DNA of 64,000 bases, taken from contig NZ_CP071246.1 of NCBI RefSeq assembly GCF_021496665.1, positions 434,001-498,000 of the forward strand, in the 5' to 3' direction. Every line of letters starts with the position of its first letter. Position 1 is the stretch's first letter. Below, one piece after another: positions 20,375 to 31,000 of this stretch. The notes beneath the pieces are model-generated. The model searched no databases, was not told the origin of the DNA, and saw only the letters and a list, made by a program, of their open reading frames with translations. Position numbers and translations under genes: made by a program. This DNA comes from Corynebacterium sp. CNCTC7651. GTDB lineage: Bacteria > Actinomycetota > Actinomycetes > Mycobacteriales > Mycobacteriaceae.

Positions 20375-21580
20375 CTAGCTCGCGCTCAGCACAACGACTT
20401 CGGAGCCCCGCTTTTCGACGATCGTAGCCCCCGCCGAGTCAATCGAAATCGGGCCGCTGTAGCCCCCGCGGTCAACCGGGATGATGGTGTCTACCGTGTT
20501 GGCGTCCCAATTGATCACGGCAATGCCGCCGTCGGAGGCGTAGAGCAGGCGGTCCCCGGCCGGGAAGCCCGTACCCAGCGCGCCTTGGAACACGCCGGTG
20601 GCGGCAAGCGCGCCCGGCTCCATGAGCACCAGGTAATCACCCTGGTGGTACGTCATGTGGTGGGGGAGATCCGCCACGCTCAGCGGGTGCGCGCCGGTGC
20701 CAAGCGCATCAGGGGCGGGAAGACCCGGCACTGAAGACGTGCTGATGGAGTTGCCGTCCTTGTTGTAGGCGCGGATCTCGGAGGACACCGGATCATAGAT
20801 CGCCGCCGCGTCCTGCGAGATAGCCACCAGGTACGCGTCCTCCGCAATCGCCACGCTGCCGTACATCTCCGGCTTGCGGGAATCCTCCGGAGTGACGTTC
20901 TGGAAGCGCAGGTACGCCCCGTCGTCGCACACCTCCGTGTTCGCCAGCAGCTCGGTTCGGGTGAGTGCAGAGGTGATCTGGCACTGGTTGGGCTGCATGT
21001 CCGGCTCCTGCGGGGCCTCCACCTTGCCGTATTCCACGGTGCGCACCATGTCGGAGCGCCACAGTTCGATCCGTGATGCACCGACCGTGCCAACCCGGTC
21101 GTTGGAGTGGATCCCGGTCACCTCATCTGGAGCGATGGCGGAGCGGGTGTTGGCGTACTTGCCGGTGCGGGCATTGATAGCCACTACGTCGCCGCACCCC
21201 GCGTTGTCCCGGTACGCGGCGACAACCTTGCCCCACGCCTGGTTCAACGCGCACAGTTCATTTGCGCGGGTGTAGGTCCAGGCCGTCTCGCCCTCCGGGG
21301 TGGTGCCGGTAATGGTGCCGTCGCTGTACGTGATAATCACGCCGTCAACCACCACGGGTGCAGTGCCGGGGGAGGTGTCCGGCAGCCGGAAACTCTCGGT
21401 CAACCCGTTGGGAACGATCGCCAGTCGCCCCGCGTTTTCCAGCTCCGCCGCGGCGGGGGTGAGCTGGGAGGATCGAATTGGCGCGGTGAAGAATGCGATG
21501 AGCACGCATACGGCGGCGATGGTTGCAATGACCGCCGTGGCAATCAGGTCCCCGCGGGTCCTACGTAGTGGCTTACTCAC
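20375..21580 (-). CDS. Rv3212-family membrane-anchored propeller-like protein
   Basis: A protein of 401 residues with one N-terminal TM segment (about 11-32) and a large extracytoplasmic region that reads like a PQQ/WD-type beta-propeller (repeated DG, G-x-x-Y and W patterns; paired cysteines such as C110 and others). It corresponds to the mycobacterial Rv3212 position next to the RhlE helicase. Function is unknown. The GTG start overlaps the rhlE stop by four bases (GTGA), so it is coupled to rhlE. Confidence 0.75.
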   Translation of the reverse strand: MSKPLRRTRGDLIATAVIATIAAVCVLIAFFTAPIRSSQLTPAAAELENAGRLAIVPNGLTESFRLPDTSPGTAPVVVDGVIITYSDGTITGTTPEGETAWTYTRANELCALNQAWGKVVAAYRDNAGCGDVVAINARTGKYANTRSAIAPDEVTGIHSNDRVGTVGASRIELWRSDMVRTVEYGKVEAPQEPDMQPNQCQITSALTRTELLANTEVCDDGAYLRFQNVTPEDSRKPEMYGSVAIAEDAYLVAISQDAAAIYDPVSSEIRAYNKDGNSISTSSVPGLPAPDALGTGAHPLSVADLPHHMTYHQGDYLVLMEPGALAATGVFQGALGTGFPAGDRLLYASDGGIAVINWDANTVDTIIPVDRGGYSGPISIDSAGATIVEKRGSEVVVLSAS

Positions 21581-22896
21581 CGGCGTGATCCTCCCCGGTT
21601 TCGGTTGCTGGTTCGTGCGCCGCCGCGGCGTTCGCCGCGCTGCACCCCGAGGACTTTACGCGGTGGGCCAACGGTCTCCGCGGCGGACTCCGGAATATCA
21701 AGCGCTTCATACAGCTCCGGCGAGGTAGAGAACCATGCCGGCGGGTCCGGTTGGTCCAGCCCCAGCTCGTTGTTGATCATGGCCCACTTGTGAGCTTCGT
21801 CGTAACCGACCAGGGTCACGGCAGTGCCGCTGTGGCCCGCACGCCCTGTGCGGCCGATACGGTGCACATACGTCATCGGATCATCCGGCGTCTGGTAATT
21901 CACCACGTGCGTGACGTCATCCACGTCAATGCCGCGCGCGGCCACATCGGTAGCAACAAGGATGTCGATCTCGCCGGTGCGGAACGCCTCAAGCGACTTT
22001 TCGCGGGCCGATTGGCCAAGGTCGCCGTGCACGGACCCGACCGCAAAGCCGCGTCGGGCAAGATCCTCTGCAACCTCTGCGGCGGTGCGCTTTGTTCTGG
22101 CGAAAATGATGGTGCGTCCGCGCCCTTGCGCCTGCAGGATGCGTGCCAGCACTTCAGGCTTATCCATGCGGTGGGACGTGAACACCACCTGCTTTGTGGT
22201 TGCGTGAGTAGTTGGTGCGTCCGCCGCTTCGGCGCGGATGTGGATTGGGGTGCGCATCATCGACCGCGCCAAAGTCAGAATCGGGCCGGGCATGGTGGCG
22301 GAGAAGAGCATGGTCTGCAGCGGTTCGGGCGCAGCAGGCAACCCGTTCCAGATCCGTTCGATGTCTGGCAGGAATCCCATGTCCAGCATCTCGTCCGCCT
22401 CATCCAGCACCAGGATGGCAACGCCGTCCAGGATTAACTCGCCGCGGTCGTAGAGGTCGATCAAACGGCCCGGGGTGCCCACCACAACATCGACACCGTT
22501 GTGCAGCGCTGAGATCTGCTCCTCATATGGCCTGCCACCGTAGATCGTGGTTACGCGGACCGGGGTGAATTTAGCCAACCGCTGGAGGTCCTCTCCCACC
22601 TGCACCGCAAGCTCGCGTGTGGGTACGACGACAAGCGCCCGAGGCGTCCCATCGAGCTCCCGCAGCGCGGCATCATCAAACACCCTGTCCATCAGCGGGA
22701 TGCCAAACGCGTACGTCTTGCCCATGCCGGTGCGCGCTTGGCCGATTACGTCGCGGCCGTCCAGCGCGATGGGGATTGCAAGCTCCTGGATGGAGAAGGA
22801 TTGGGTAATGCCAAGCTCCGCCAACGCGTCGATCAGCTCCGCGGCAATCCCGAGCTCGGCGAAGGTGGGCGGCGGGTTCTCAGCTCTTTTTGGCAC
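21577..22896 (-). CDS. rhlE: DEAD-box RNA helicase (RhlE-type)
   Basis: ATP-dependent RNA helicase of 439 residues with the Q motif (FAELGIAAELIDALAELG...SIQ), Walker A ARTGMGKT, PTRELAVQV, DEAD box VLDEADEM, SAT motif and HRIGRTGRAG. A basic, Gly/Arg-rich tail (RGERRGGARTSNRNRGG) likely aids RNA binding. Such helicases act in ribosome assembly or RNA decay. The start is a GTG at 22896 with no obvious ribosome binding site. Confidence 0.93.
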   Translation of the reverse strand: MPKRAENPPPTFAELGIAAELIDALAELGITQSFSIQELAIPIALDGRDVIGQARTGMGKTYAFGIPLMDRVFDDAALRELDGTPRALVVVPTRELAVQVGEDLQRLAKFTPVRVTTIYGGRPYEEQISALHNGVDVVVGTPGRLIDLYDRGELILDGVAILVLDEADEMLDMGFLPDIERIWNGLPAAPEPLQTMLFSATMPGPILTLARSMMRTPIHIRAEAADAPTTHATTKQVVFTSHRMDKPEVLARILQAQGRGRTIIFARTKRTAAEVAEDLARRGFAVGSVHGDLGQSAREKSLEAFRTGEIDILVATDVAARGIDVDDVTHVVNYQTPDDPMTYVHRIGRTGRAGHSGTAVTLVGYDEAHKWAMINNELGLDQPDPPAWFSTSPELYEALDIPESAAETVGPPRKVLGVQRGERRGGARTSNRNRGGSRR

Positions 22897-23004
22897 GCAC
22901 TCATCTTAGCCCGCCGCCCAGCCTGGCCCAGGCTGTCGGAAGTGCGCCCTACAATAGGGCACGAACACAGATGTAATTCGATGTAGAGGAAGTGGTTTTA
23001 CCCC

Positions 23005-23229
23005 ATGGACATCAAGATCGGGCTGGCTGATACCCCGCGCGAACTGGCAATCCGCCTGCCGGAGGGCCAGGAGAACGCATTCGGCGCAATCGAGGACGCA
23101 ATCGCCTCCGGCGCACCCACGGTGAAGTTGGCAGATGAGAAAGGTCGCGAATACTTGATCCGCACTGACCGCATTGCTTACGTGGAGCAGGGCTCCACCA
23201 CCGCCCACTCCGTGGGCTTCATGCGCTAA
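23005..23229 (+). CDS. DUF3107 family protein
   Basis: A protein of 74 residues, MDIKIGLADTPRELAI..., with the C-terminal pattern GREYLIRTDRIAYVEQG typical of DUF3107 (mycobacterial Rv3208A/TB9.4). It is small, acidic and cytoplasmic, with unknown function. GAGGAAG lies upstream. It begins a rightward run of genes that continues to uvrD2. Confidence 0.82.
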   Translation: MDIKIGLADTPRELAIRLPEGQENAFGAIEDAIASGAPTVKLADEKGREYLIRTDRIAYVEQGSTTAHSVGFMR

Positions 23230-23240
23230 ATTAACTGCCT

Positions 23241-24242
23241 ATGACCACCAGAAACCACCGCGAGGGCACCCGTCGGCGTGCGGAGGAGCCCTACGGCGCC
23301 GACGGGGCGAAGGACATTGAGAAGGATTTCGGTGTCCCGGATGACCGGCACGACGGAGAAGGGCGCTTGGTCGAGTTCGCCCGCGAGTACGGCTGGCGCG
23401 CATACGCCATCCCCGTGCTTGCGGTGGTGACGGTGTTTGTGCTGATTAACATGCTGCAGCACCCGGATGAGCCGGTGGTGAGCGCGGCGGAAACCTCGGT
23501 GCGCTCCGCCGCGCAGGAAAGCCCCGCTGCGGAGGCGCCGGAAACCGAAGTCATGGAGCCTGCGACGTTGCCGGAGGGCACCACCCCGCCGAACGAACTG
23601 CCTCCCGGCGGCCCCTACACCGAGGTGGGCGAGGGCACGTTCTATGAGATCGGCGCCCCGGGTGCAGCGGGCGGCACCGGTGAGGAAATGGTGGTGCGGT
23701 ACGTCGTCGAGGCGGAGCACGGCGTGGATACGGCCCCGTACGGTGGCCCGGACGCTTTTTCTGCGATGGTGGATGCCACGTTGCTGGATCCGCGCGGCTG
23801 GACCAATGACCCCCGTTTCCGCTTTGAGCATGTCACCAACGCCGATAATCCGACGTTAAAGATTCGGCTCACCTCCGTGGGCACGACGCGCGAGTTGTGC
23901 GGCGGGGATTTGGGCTTGGAGACGAGCTGCCGCACCCGGATCACGGGCGAGGACACGGTGGTGGTAAATGAATCGCGCTGGGTGCGCGGCGCAGCGGCGT
24001 TTGAGGGTGACCTCGGCCGTTACCGTCAGTATCTGATCAACCACGAAGTGGGCCACGCACTCGGTTTCTCGGATCATGTGCCGTGCCCAGCGGACGGGGA
24101 GTTGGCTCCGATCATGATGCAGCAGACGCTGAGCCTGAACAATGCGGCGCTCTACGCGCTGGATCCGAACGAGGTCTACCCGGACAACAGCGACACCTGC
24201 CGCGCCAACGCGTGGCCGTACCCGCGCCCGGCGGTGCTGTAG
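23241..24242 (+). CDS. DUF3152 protein: membrane-anchored putative zinc metallopeptidase
   Basis: A protein of 333 residues with a basic cytoplasmic N-terminus, one TM segment at about residues 52-70, a Pro/Glu-rich linker and an extracytoplasmic domain. Near residue 265 it carries NHEVGHALGFSDH, which has the metzincin-like pattern HExxHxxGxxDH (three His ligands and catalytic Glu). Family DUF3152 corresponds to mycobacterial Rv3207c. Proteolytic activity is inferred from the motif. Paired cysteines suggest disulfides outside the membrane. Confidence 0.85.
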   Translation: MTTRNHREGTRRRAEEPYGADGAKDIEKDFGVPDDRHDGEGRLVEFAREYGWRAYAIPVLAVVTVFVLINMLQHPDEPVVSAAETSVRSAAQESPAAEAPETEVMEPATLPEGTTPPNELPPGGPYTEVGEGTFYEIGAPGAAGGTGEEMVVRYVVEAEHGVDTAPYGGPDAFSAMVDATLLDPRGWTNDPRFRFEHVTNADNPTLKIRLTSVGTTRELCGGDLGLETSCRTRITGEDTVVVNESRWVRGAAAFEGDLGRYRQYLINHEVGHALGFSDHVPCPADGELAPIMMQQTLSLNNAALYALDPNEVYPDNSDTCRANAWPYPRPAVL

Positions 24243-24956
24243 GTGCAGGTACCTGAACACGTCCGCGCGGCGTTCCAGCTAGACGGCTCCCCGGAACCGG
24301 TGCCCGCCCCGTGGGGTGAGGCGGTGCGCTACGGTCGCGTCGTTGTATCTCCCGCGGCTGCGTCCGCCGCGGTATCTGGCAAACTCCGCGAGAAGCTGGC
24401 GGGTGCGGCACCGGGCTTGCGCGTGAGCCGACCGGTGCGCGCCACGGATGGCAGGCTGACCGTCGGCGGCTTCTCTGCCACCGAGTTCGTCCCGGGGTCA
24501 CCCGCCGCGCGCATCGACGAGGTGGTTGCTGGGGCCCTGCTTTTCGACGATTGCTTGGCCAACCTCGATGCCCCCACCGCACCGCCGCAGTCTCCGGACC
24601 CGTGGGTGGAGGCGGACCGCGAGGTATTTGCCGGTCTCCGCGCAAACGGCCCGCAGTCCGTGGCCTGCCTGGACTTCTTGGCGCGGTGCGTGTTCGAGGG
24701 GACAAACCCGCCGGCGCTGGTCGGATTAACCCCCTCTGCTGGTCCGCGCCCCGTGGGCTATACAGCGGCATTGGTGATTGTGGACGGGCTGCTGACAAAC
24801 GCGGTTGATCCTCGCGTGGTGCAGCGGTGGTCGCACATCCCGCATTTGCGCGAGCTCTGCGGGTTGGCGGTGCGGACCCGCGAGATCGGGCTTTCCGGCG
24901 AGGCATCGAACGTCAGTTCGGAATTTCGGCGGGTTAAGGAAATCCTCTCGGTCTAG
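24243..24956 (+). CDS. TIGR02569-family protein
   Basis: A protein of 237 residues resembling the actinobacterial TIGR02569 family (Rv3205c), found next to the AdnAB helicase genes. The opening VPEHVRAAFQLDGSPEPVP and the later LLFDDCLANLD segment are characteristic. The role is unknown. The GTG start abuts the previous stop with no gap (TAGGTG), and adnA begins 17 bases after it, so it is in the same transcript. Confidence 0.75.
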   Translation: MQVPEHVRAAFQLDGSPEPVPAPWGEAVRYGRVVVSPAAASAAVSGKLREKLAGAAPGLRVSRPVRATDGRLTVGGFSATEFVPGSPAARIDEVVAGALLFDDCLANLDAPTAPPQSPDPWVEADREVFAGLRANGPQSVACLDFLARCVFEGTNPPALVGLTPSAGPRPVGYTAALVIVDGLLTNAVDPRVVQRWSHIPHLRELCGLAVRTREIGLSGEASNVSSEFRRVKEILSV

Positions 24957-24973
24957 CGTGACACCATAGAGGC

Positions 24974-27900
24974 ATGAATGCCGCATCCGTTCTGCCGCCG
25001 GTGACCACGCCCCGTGCCTACCTAGTGTCGCGCGAGCGGGTTGTGCCGGACCGCCAGTGGCCGGTGGATCTGCCTGAACAGGGTCTCTGGAAAGTTACCG
25101 GTGAGGCAGGTTCGGGGGTGTCCAGCTTTCTCGTTGACACCGCCGCGCGTGCCATCGCAGCAGACCCAGAGCGTGCCGCACGCGGCGGTGTTCTGCTTAT
25201 CACCTCGTCGAAAGAATCCGGTGCCCGCTTGCGCAGAGCTTTGTCGGATGCCCTCGCGGCCACCGGTTTTGTTGCGGACGCACCCGTCGTGCGTTCCGTG
25301 CACTCGGTTGCCTTCGCGCTGCTGCGGCAGCACACCGAGGAAGAGATCCGGCTGATTTCCGGTGCGGAGCAGGATGCCGCGATCCGCCAACTGCTGCTCG
25401 GTCATGCCGAGGACGGCCGCGGCACATGGCCGGAGGCGTTGCGTCCAGCGTTGACCATGGTTGGTTTCGCCCGCCAGCTGCGCGACTTCCTGCTGCGTGC
25501 GTTGGAGCGCGGTCTTGGAGCGGACGATTTGCGTCGCTTGGGTAGCGCGCACGGGATTGATGTGTGGTCCGCAGCGGGCGACTTCTTGGAGGAGTATGAG
25601 CAGGTCATGGCTCTCTCCGGTGCGGTCCGCCTATCGGCGGCGGAGCTTGTGACGAAGACGGTCGCGGCTGATGTGCCCCATGCTTGGGACGTGGTGATTG
25701 TGGATGATGCGCAGCACCTCGCACCCGCCTCCGGCGAGCTTGTCACGCAGCTGCTGCGCAAAGCACGGCTGGGTGTTGTGGGCGGGGACGTGAATCAGTC
25801 CGTCTTCCGGTTCCGCGGCGCGTCCCCGGCATTCTTCGGCAATCTTGGTGGGCTAGAACATCAGGTGATTGATCTCGGCCTCTCCCGCCGCACGCCGCGC
25901 CGCAATGTGTGCATCACGCCGGATCAACAAACCCAGCAAGCCGTGGTGGTTGACGCGATCCGTCGCGCCCACTTTGAAGAAGGCGTGGCGTTCAAAGACA
26001 TGGCGGTTGTTGTCCGTGCCACACCGATGATTGAGTCGCACCGTCGCGCGCTGCTCCACGCGGGCGTGCCGGTCACGCTGGATCCGACCGACGTTGTGCT
26101 GTCGGAGCAGCGCATTGTGGTCTCCCTCATGCTGGGCCTGAAGGCGTTGAACCATGAGCTCACAGTGACGCAGTGGCGGGATCTGCTGCTTGGCCCCGTA
26201 GGCGGAGCAGACCCTGTAACACTGCGTCGGCTGTTGCGCGGCTTGCGTCGGTTCGCTCCGGAGGAGCGGGCGGAGGCGACGTTGCGCGCGCTACTTCTTG
26301 CGCGCGAGGATCTGCCGGACTTCGGCACAATGCTCACGGATCGGGAGCAGGACATCCTCGCGCGCATGCGGGGTGTGCTTGACGCAGGTCGTACGGCGCA
26401 GGACAACGGTGGCAGCGTCGAGGAAATTTTGTGGGCGATTTGGTCTGCCACGGGGTTGGCGGACCGCCTTCTCGCTGCAGCGTTGCGCGGTGGTGCCACC
26501 GGTTCGCAGGCGGACCGCGACCTGGATGCGGCGATGGCGTTGTTTGACGCGGCGGGAGATTTCACAGAGCGCCGCCCAACGGCAGGCATTGACCTCTTCG
26601 TGGAGTACATCACCGAACAGGAGCTGCCCACCGGCGTGCGTGACCGCCGCACGGCCGCCCCAGATGCCGTCGCGTTGCTCACTGCCCATGGCGCAGCCGG
26701 CAAAGAGTTTCGCCGGGTGATTGTGGCCGGCGTGCAGGAGTCTTCCTGGCCGAGTTTGGGCGAGACCGGCACGCTGTTCCGGCAGGAAGACCTCATTGAC
26801 TTGGTGGATGAGGGGGTGGACCCCGCGGTGCCTGTCTCCCACATCGCGGAGCGGCTGGTGGAGGAGCGCAGGTTGTTCCACCTCGCGACAACCCGAGCAA
26901 CCGAGACGCTCACCGTCACTGCGGTCGATGACGCAGACGGGGAAGAGGCGATCGCACCCTCGCGGTTTGTGGAGGAATTCGCTGAACAATTCGAGATCAC
27001 GCCAGTTACAGCCGCCATCGCAGGCACCGCGGCAGAGGAGCTGGGAGATGGCGCGGATGTGACTACCGTACGCGTGCTGGCAAAGGAGGATGTGTTGGCG
27101 GAACTGCGGCGCGCGTTAACTAACCCGGATTCCGCAGAAGCGACGCGTACGCAGGCAGCGCGCCAGCTTGCCCGGCTCGCCGAGGCCGGGGTGGCAGGGG
27201 CAGATCCGGAAACGTGGTGGTCGGTGACGCAGCCGTCGATAAGCAATGCCCTCCCGCTGCGCAGCACCCTGTCGCCGTCCCGGATTGAAAGCCTCCTCCA
27301 ATGCCCGCTGCGGGCGGTGCTGGAACGGATGGTGCAGATAGATGAAACGACGGCGATGATTTTCGGCTCCATGGCCCACGCGTATTTGGAGGCGCTGGGG
27401 CGCGGCGTGGATCAGCCGACGGCACGGGCCGCAGTGATGGATGCGCGCCGCAAAGCCGAGCACGGGCCGGTGTGGAAAGCGGCGCGGGACATTGAGGATT
27501 TTGCGGTCATGCTGGATCGCATTGACGGCTGGCTGAGCGTGCGGTCAGCGACGTTCACTCCGCTGGCGGTTGAGGCCGATGTGGACGTGGCGGTGGATGA
27601 TCACGTGCGGATCGCCGGTCGCCTTGACCGTCTGGAGCGCGATGCTGCCGGTGACGTGTTCATCGTGGATCTGAAAACTGGAAACACTGCTCCTTCCGCG
27701 GCGCAGACACAGGAGAACCCGCAGCTTGCGGCGTACCAGCTCGCGGTAAGCAGGGGCATGCTTGCCGACGGCGCAATAACCACCGCCCAAGACCCTGAGG
27801 ATGCGCTGACGGTGGGCGGGGCGTTATTGGTGTATCCCAAGGCGCCGACGGTGAAGGTGACCACGCGGGAACAGAACCCGAAATCAGCGGATGAGCTGGA

Positions 27901-28045
27901 GGAGTTCTCCGCGCTGTTAAGGCCGCTGCCTCGAGCTATGGCGGGGCCAGAGCTGACCGCTACAACAGGCGAACATTGTGAACACTGCCGGGTGCGCACG
28001 CTGTGCCCGGTGCAACCGGAAGGGCAGGTGGTCACCCGTGACTAA
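24974..28045 (+). CDS. adnA: AdnA-like UvrD/Rep helicase with RecB-type nuclease domain
   Basis: One subunit of the actinobacterial AdnAB helicase-nuclease that resects DNA double-strand breaks. It has 1023 residues with an SF1 helicase core: motif II VIVDDAQHL, motif III GGDVNQSVFRFRGAS, motif V-like LLTAHGAAGKEF and motif VI LATTRATETL. A C-terminal PD-(D/E)xK nuclease follows (VFIVDLKTG, then QLAAYQL) with iron-sulfur staple cysteines (CPLR and CEHCRVRTLC). The Walker A region reads GEAGSGVSS, lacking the invariant Lys, so this motor is probably ATPase-dead. It overlaps adnB by eight bases. Confidence 0.85.
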   Translation: MNAASVLPPVTTPRAYLVSRERVVPDRQWPVDLPEQGLWKVTGEAGSGVSSFLVDTAARAIAADPERAARGGVLLITSSKESGARLRRALSDALAATGFVADAPVVRSVHSVAFALLRQHTEEEIRLISGAEQDAAIRQLLLGHAEDGRGTWPEALRPALTMVGFARQLRDFLLRALERGLGADDLRRLGSAHGIDVWSAAGDFLEEYEQVMALSGAVRLSAAELVTKTVAADVPHAWDVVIVDDAQHLAPASGELVTQLLRKARLGVVGGDVNQSVFRFRGASPAFFGNLGGLEHQVIDLGLSRRTPRRNVCITPDQQTQQAVVVDAIRRAHFEEGVAFKDMAVVVRATPMIESHRRALLHAGVPVTLDPTDVVLSEQRIVVSLMLGLKALNHELTVTQWRDLLLGPVGGADPVTLRRLLRGLRRFAPEERAEATLRALLLAREDLPDFGTMLTDREQDILARMRGVLDAGRTAQDNGGSVEEILWAIWSATGLADRLLAAALRGGATGSQADRDLDAAMALFDAAGDFTERRPTAGIDLFVEYITEQELPTGVRDRRTAAPDAVALLTAHGAAGKEFRRVIVAGVQESSWPSLGETGTLFRQEDLIDLVDEGVDPAVPVSHIAERLVEERRLFHLATTRATETLTVTAVDDADGEEAIAPSRFVEEFAEQFEITPVTAAIAGTAAEELGDGADVTTVRVLAKEDVLAELRRALTNPDSAEATRTQAARQLARLAEAGVAGADPETWWSVTQPSISNALPLRSTLSPSRIESLLQCPLRAVLERMVQIDETTAMIFGSMAHAYLEALGRGVDQPTARAAVMDARRKAEHGPVWKAARDIEDFAVMLDRIDGWLSVRSATFTPLAVEADVDVAVDDHVRIAGRLDRLERDAAGDVFIVDLKTGNTAPSAAQTQENPQLAAYQLAVSRGMLADGAITTAQDPEDALTVGGALLVYPKAPTVKVTTREQNPKSADELEEFSALLRPLPRAMAGPELTATTGEHCEHCRVRTLCPVQPEGQVVTRD

Positions 28046-31000
28046 CGTCGCCGAGGTGATGGGACCCAGAGCGCTCGCAAGCGCCTTGGGGCAGAAACAT
28101 CCGCCTACAGACCAACAGGCAGAGGTGATCGGGGCGGCACCAGGCCCGCTCTTGGTGGTCGCCGGCGCTGGTGCCGGAAAAACCGAGACCATGGCCGCGC
28201 GCGTGGTGTGGCTGGTGGCCAACGGCTATGCCCGGCCGGAGGAGATTCTTGGCCTGACGTTCACCCGCAAAGCTGCGCAGGAGCTGGGCAAACGCATCCG
28301 AGACAGGTTGAAACTCCTGGCTGCAGATGACGCCTTGGTGCGCAGGCTGGACCCCAGCGGCGGCTTGGCGGACGCGTTGACGGTCATCGCGCCGACAGTG
28401 TCCACCTATGACGCGTACGCGGGAGACCTGGTGAGGGAGTACGGCCTGTTGGTGCCGGTGGAGCCGGATGCGCGACTGATCACCAACGCGGAGCTGCACG
28501 CGATAGCCACAGACGTAGTGTCCAACTACACGGGCACATTGCTGGCGGACGGAAGCAAGAACCCCGCATTGGCTACGGCAGTGGACAATGTGCTGGGCCT
28601 CATTACCTCCATGGGCAACGAGCTCGCGGACCCTGACCTGGTGAGCCAGCAGGCGGACATCTTCTTGAAAGAGACCGAGGCACTGGCCAAACGTAAAGGG
28701 TCCAAGGGTGAGTACCCCAAGGAGCTTCAGACGTGGCGCGCAAAGCAGGCGGAGCGGGTGGCGTACCTTCCCCTCGCCCAGGCGCTGCAGGCTGAGCTGC
28801 GTAACCGCGGCGTAGTTACGTTCAACGAGCAGATGTCGGTCGCCGCGGGCCTCGCCCGCGACCACGCGGTGGTGGGGGAGCACCAGCGCAGGCGGTACCG
28901 GGTGGTCATGTTGGATGAGTACCAGGACACGTCGCACGCCCAGCGTGTGCTACTGCGGTCGCTCTTCGGGGAGGGCAAGGACCCCCAGCTCACTGTCACG
29001 GCGGTGGGAGACCCGATGCAGGCGATCTACGGCTGGCGCGGCGCCACCGCTGCAAATCTGGCTGCGTTTGTGCAGGATTTTCCGCTGGCTGAAGGCGGAC
29101 CGGCACCGAAGAAGCAGCTCACCACCTCTTGGCGCAACCCGCCGGAGGTGTTGTCCCTGGCCAACCAGGTCTCGGACGCAATCCTGGGCACCGGCGCGGA
29201 ACGAGCGGTAGCCCAGCTTGTATCTCGCCCAGGTGCCGGCGCAGGGGACGTGACGCTGGGTTACTTTGACACGAGCGACGATGAAGTGGCGTTTGTCGCG
29301 GATGCACTGGCCGCCCAGTACGTAGAAGCGCGGGAGCAGGCGCAGCCCTTCAACGCCGCGGTTCTCGTGCGCAAGAACCGCCACAGTGCGGAGGTGGCGG
29401 ACGCGTTGGAGGAAAGGGGCGTGCCGTACGAAATCGTCGGCATTGGCGGCCTCCTGGACGTGCCCGAAGTTGCGGATACCGTTGCCATTGCAACCATGTT
29501 GGTCCGCCCGGGCAACTCAGCCGCCGCATTGCGCGTCCTCGGGGGCCCGGCTGTCGGCCTTGGGCTGGCAGACCTCAACGCGCTTGCGGCGCGGGCTGCA
29601 AACCTCCGTGGCGGCGGTTCGGAAGAGTTCGGTCCTGCAGCTGACCAGGATCCGGCCGCCGCACTCGAGCACGCTCTGGCTGCCATGGTGGAGCGAGTGG
29701 ATGCCTTAAGCGAACGCGCCGAGCCGGTGGCCGGCCTGGCGGATGCGGTGGCGGACCTGGGCGAGCCGGAGCGCTATTCGGCGGAGGGCCTGCGACGTTT
29801 GGAACTGCTTGCCGCCAAGTTGCGCTGGCTGCGCACGCACAGCCTGGGCAAAAAGCTCACCGATGTCTTCGCGGACATCATCGCAGTCTTTGGCATCCGC
29901 ACCGAAGTGCTGGCTAGGCCCAGCGCCGCACGGGCTGTGCACCTCGACGCGTTTCTGGACGTGGTGGCAAGTTACCCGGGAGCGAGCCTTGACGGCTTGC
30001 TGGACTATTTCGAACTCGCCCGCCAGCAAGAAGACGGGCTGACCCCGGGCACCGTTGCTGTGAAACATGACAGGGTGCAGATCCTCACCGCGCACAAAGC
30101 GAAGGGGCTGGAATGGGACACCGTGCGGTCCTACACGCGGATGAGGCAACCTACGGGGCGCAGGCGGAAACGTTCCTGACCTACCTCAAACTGCTGCAGG
30201 ATGATTCATTCGGCGATCCAGATGTCACCCCGGCATTTGCAGAGGTAGAAACGCGCTCTGACTTCCTCAAGGCCGGCAACGCGTGGAAAGCCGATGTCCG
30301 GGCTGCCCAGGCAGAGGAGTCTGCGCGTTTGTTCTACGTTGCTGTCACCCGCGCGGAACGCAAGCTTCTGGTTACCGCTGCCCGCGCCAACGCCACTTCT
30401 AGCAGGGAGATTGCACCGTATGTCCACTTTGCGGCCATGCGGGACCTCGTCCCGGGGTCCGTTGCGTACTGGTCCGGGGCGGACGACCAGAGCGCGGGCG
30501 GCGCCGAGGTGTCGACCGGTCGCGCTTCAGCCCCGGCCATCCGCACGGGCACGTGGCCGCACATGGTGCCGGATGCATCCGAGCTGGCCGCCGCAGCAAC
30601 AGTGTCAGCGGCACGCGAAGAGCTGCCTGCGCTGAGCGACGGGGAGTTGTACTCGCTGTGGGAACGCGACACCAGCGCCCTTATCCAAGAGCACGAAGCC
30701 GCGTTCTCGCCCGATGTGCCGGTGGTCGTACCGGGTGAGCTCACAGCGTCTGACGTTGTGGCCATGCGGGCTGATCCAGCGCAGTTCGCCCGCCGCGCGC
30801 GCCGGCCGGTGCCGTTCAAGCCAAACGCTTACGCCAAGCGCGGCACCGCGTTCCACGAATGGCTCGAGGGGTTCTACGGTGCCCGCCCGCTGTTGGACGA
30901 AGATGAGCTGCCCGGCAGCGGCGAGGCAGAGGTGGACCGTGCGATCCTGCACGAGCTGAAAGCAAACTTCGAGGCGAGCCACTGGGCCGCACGCACGCCG

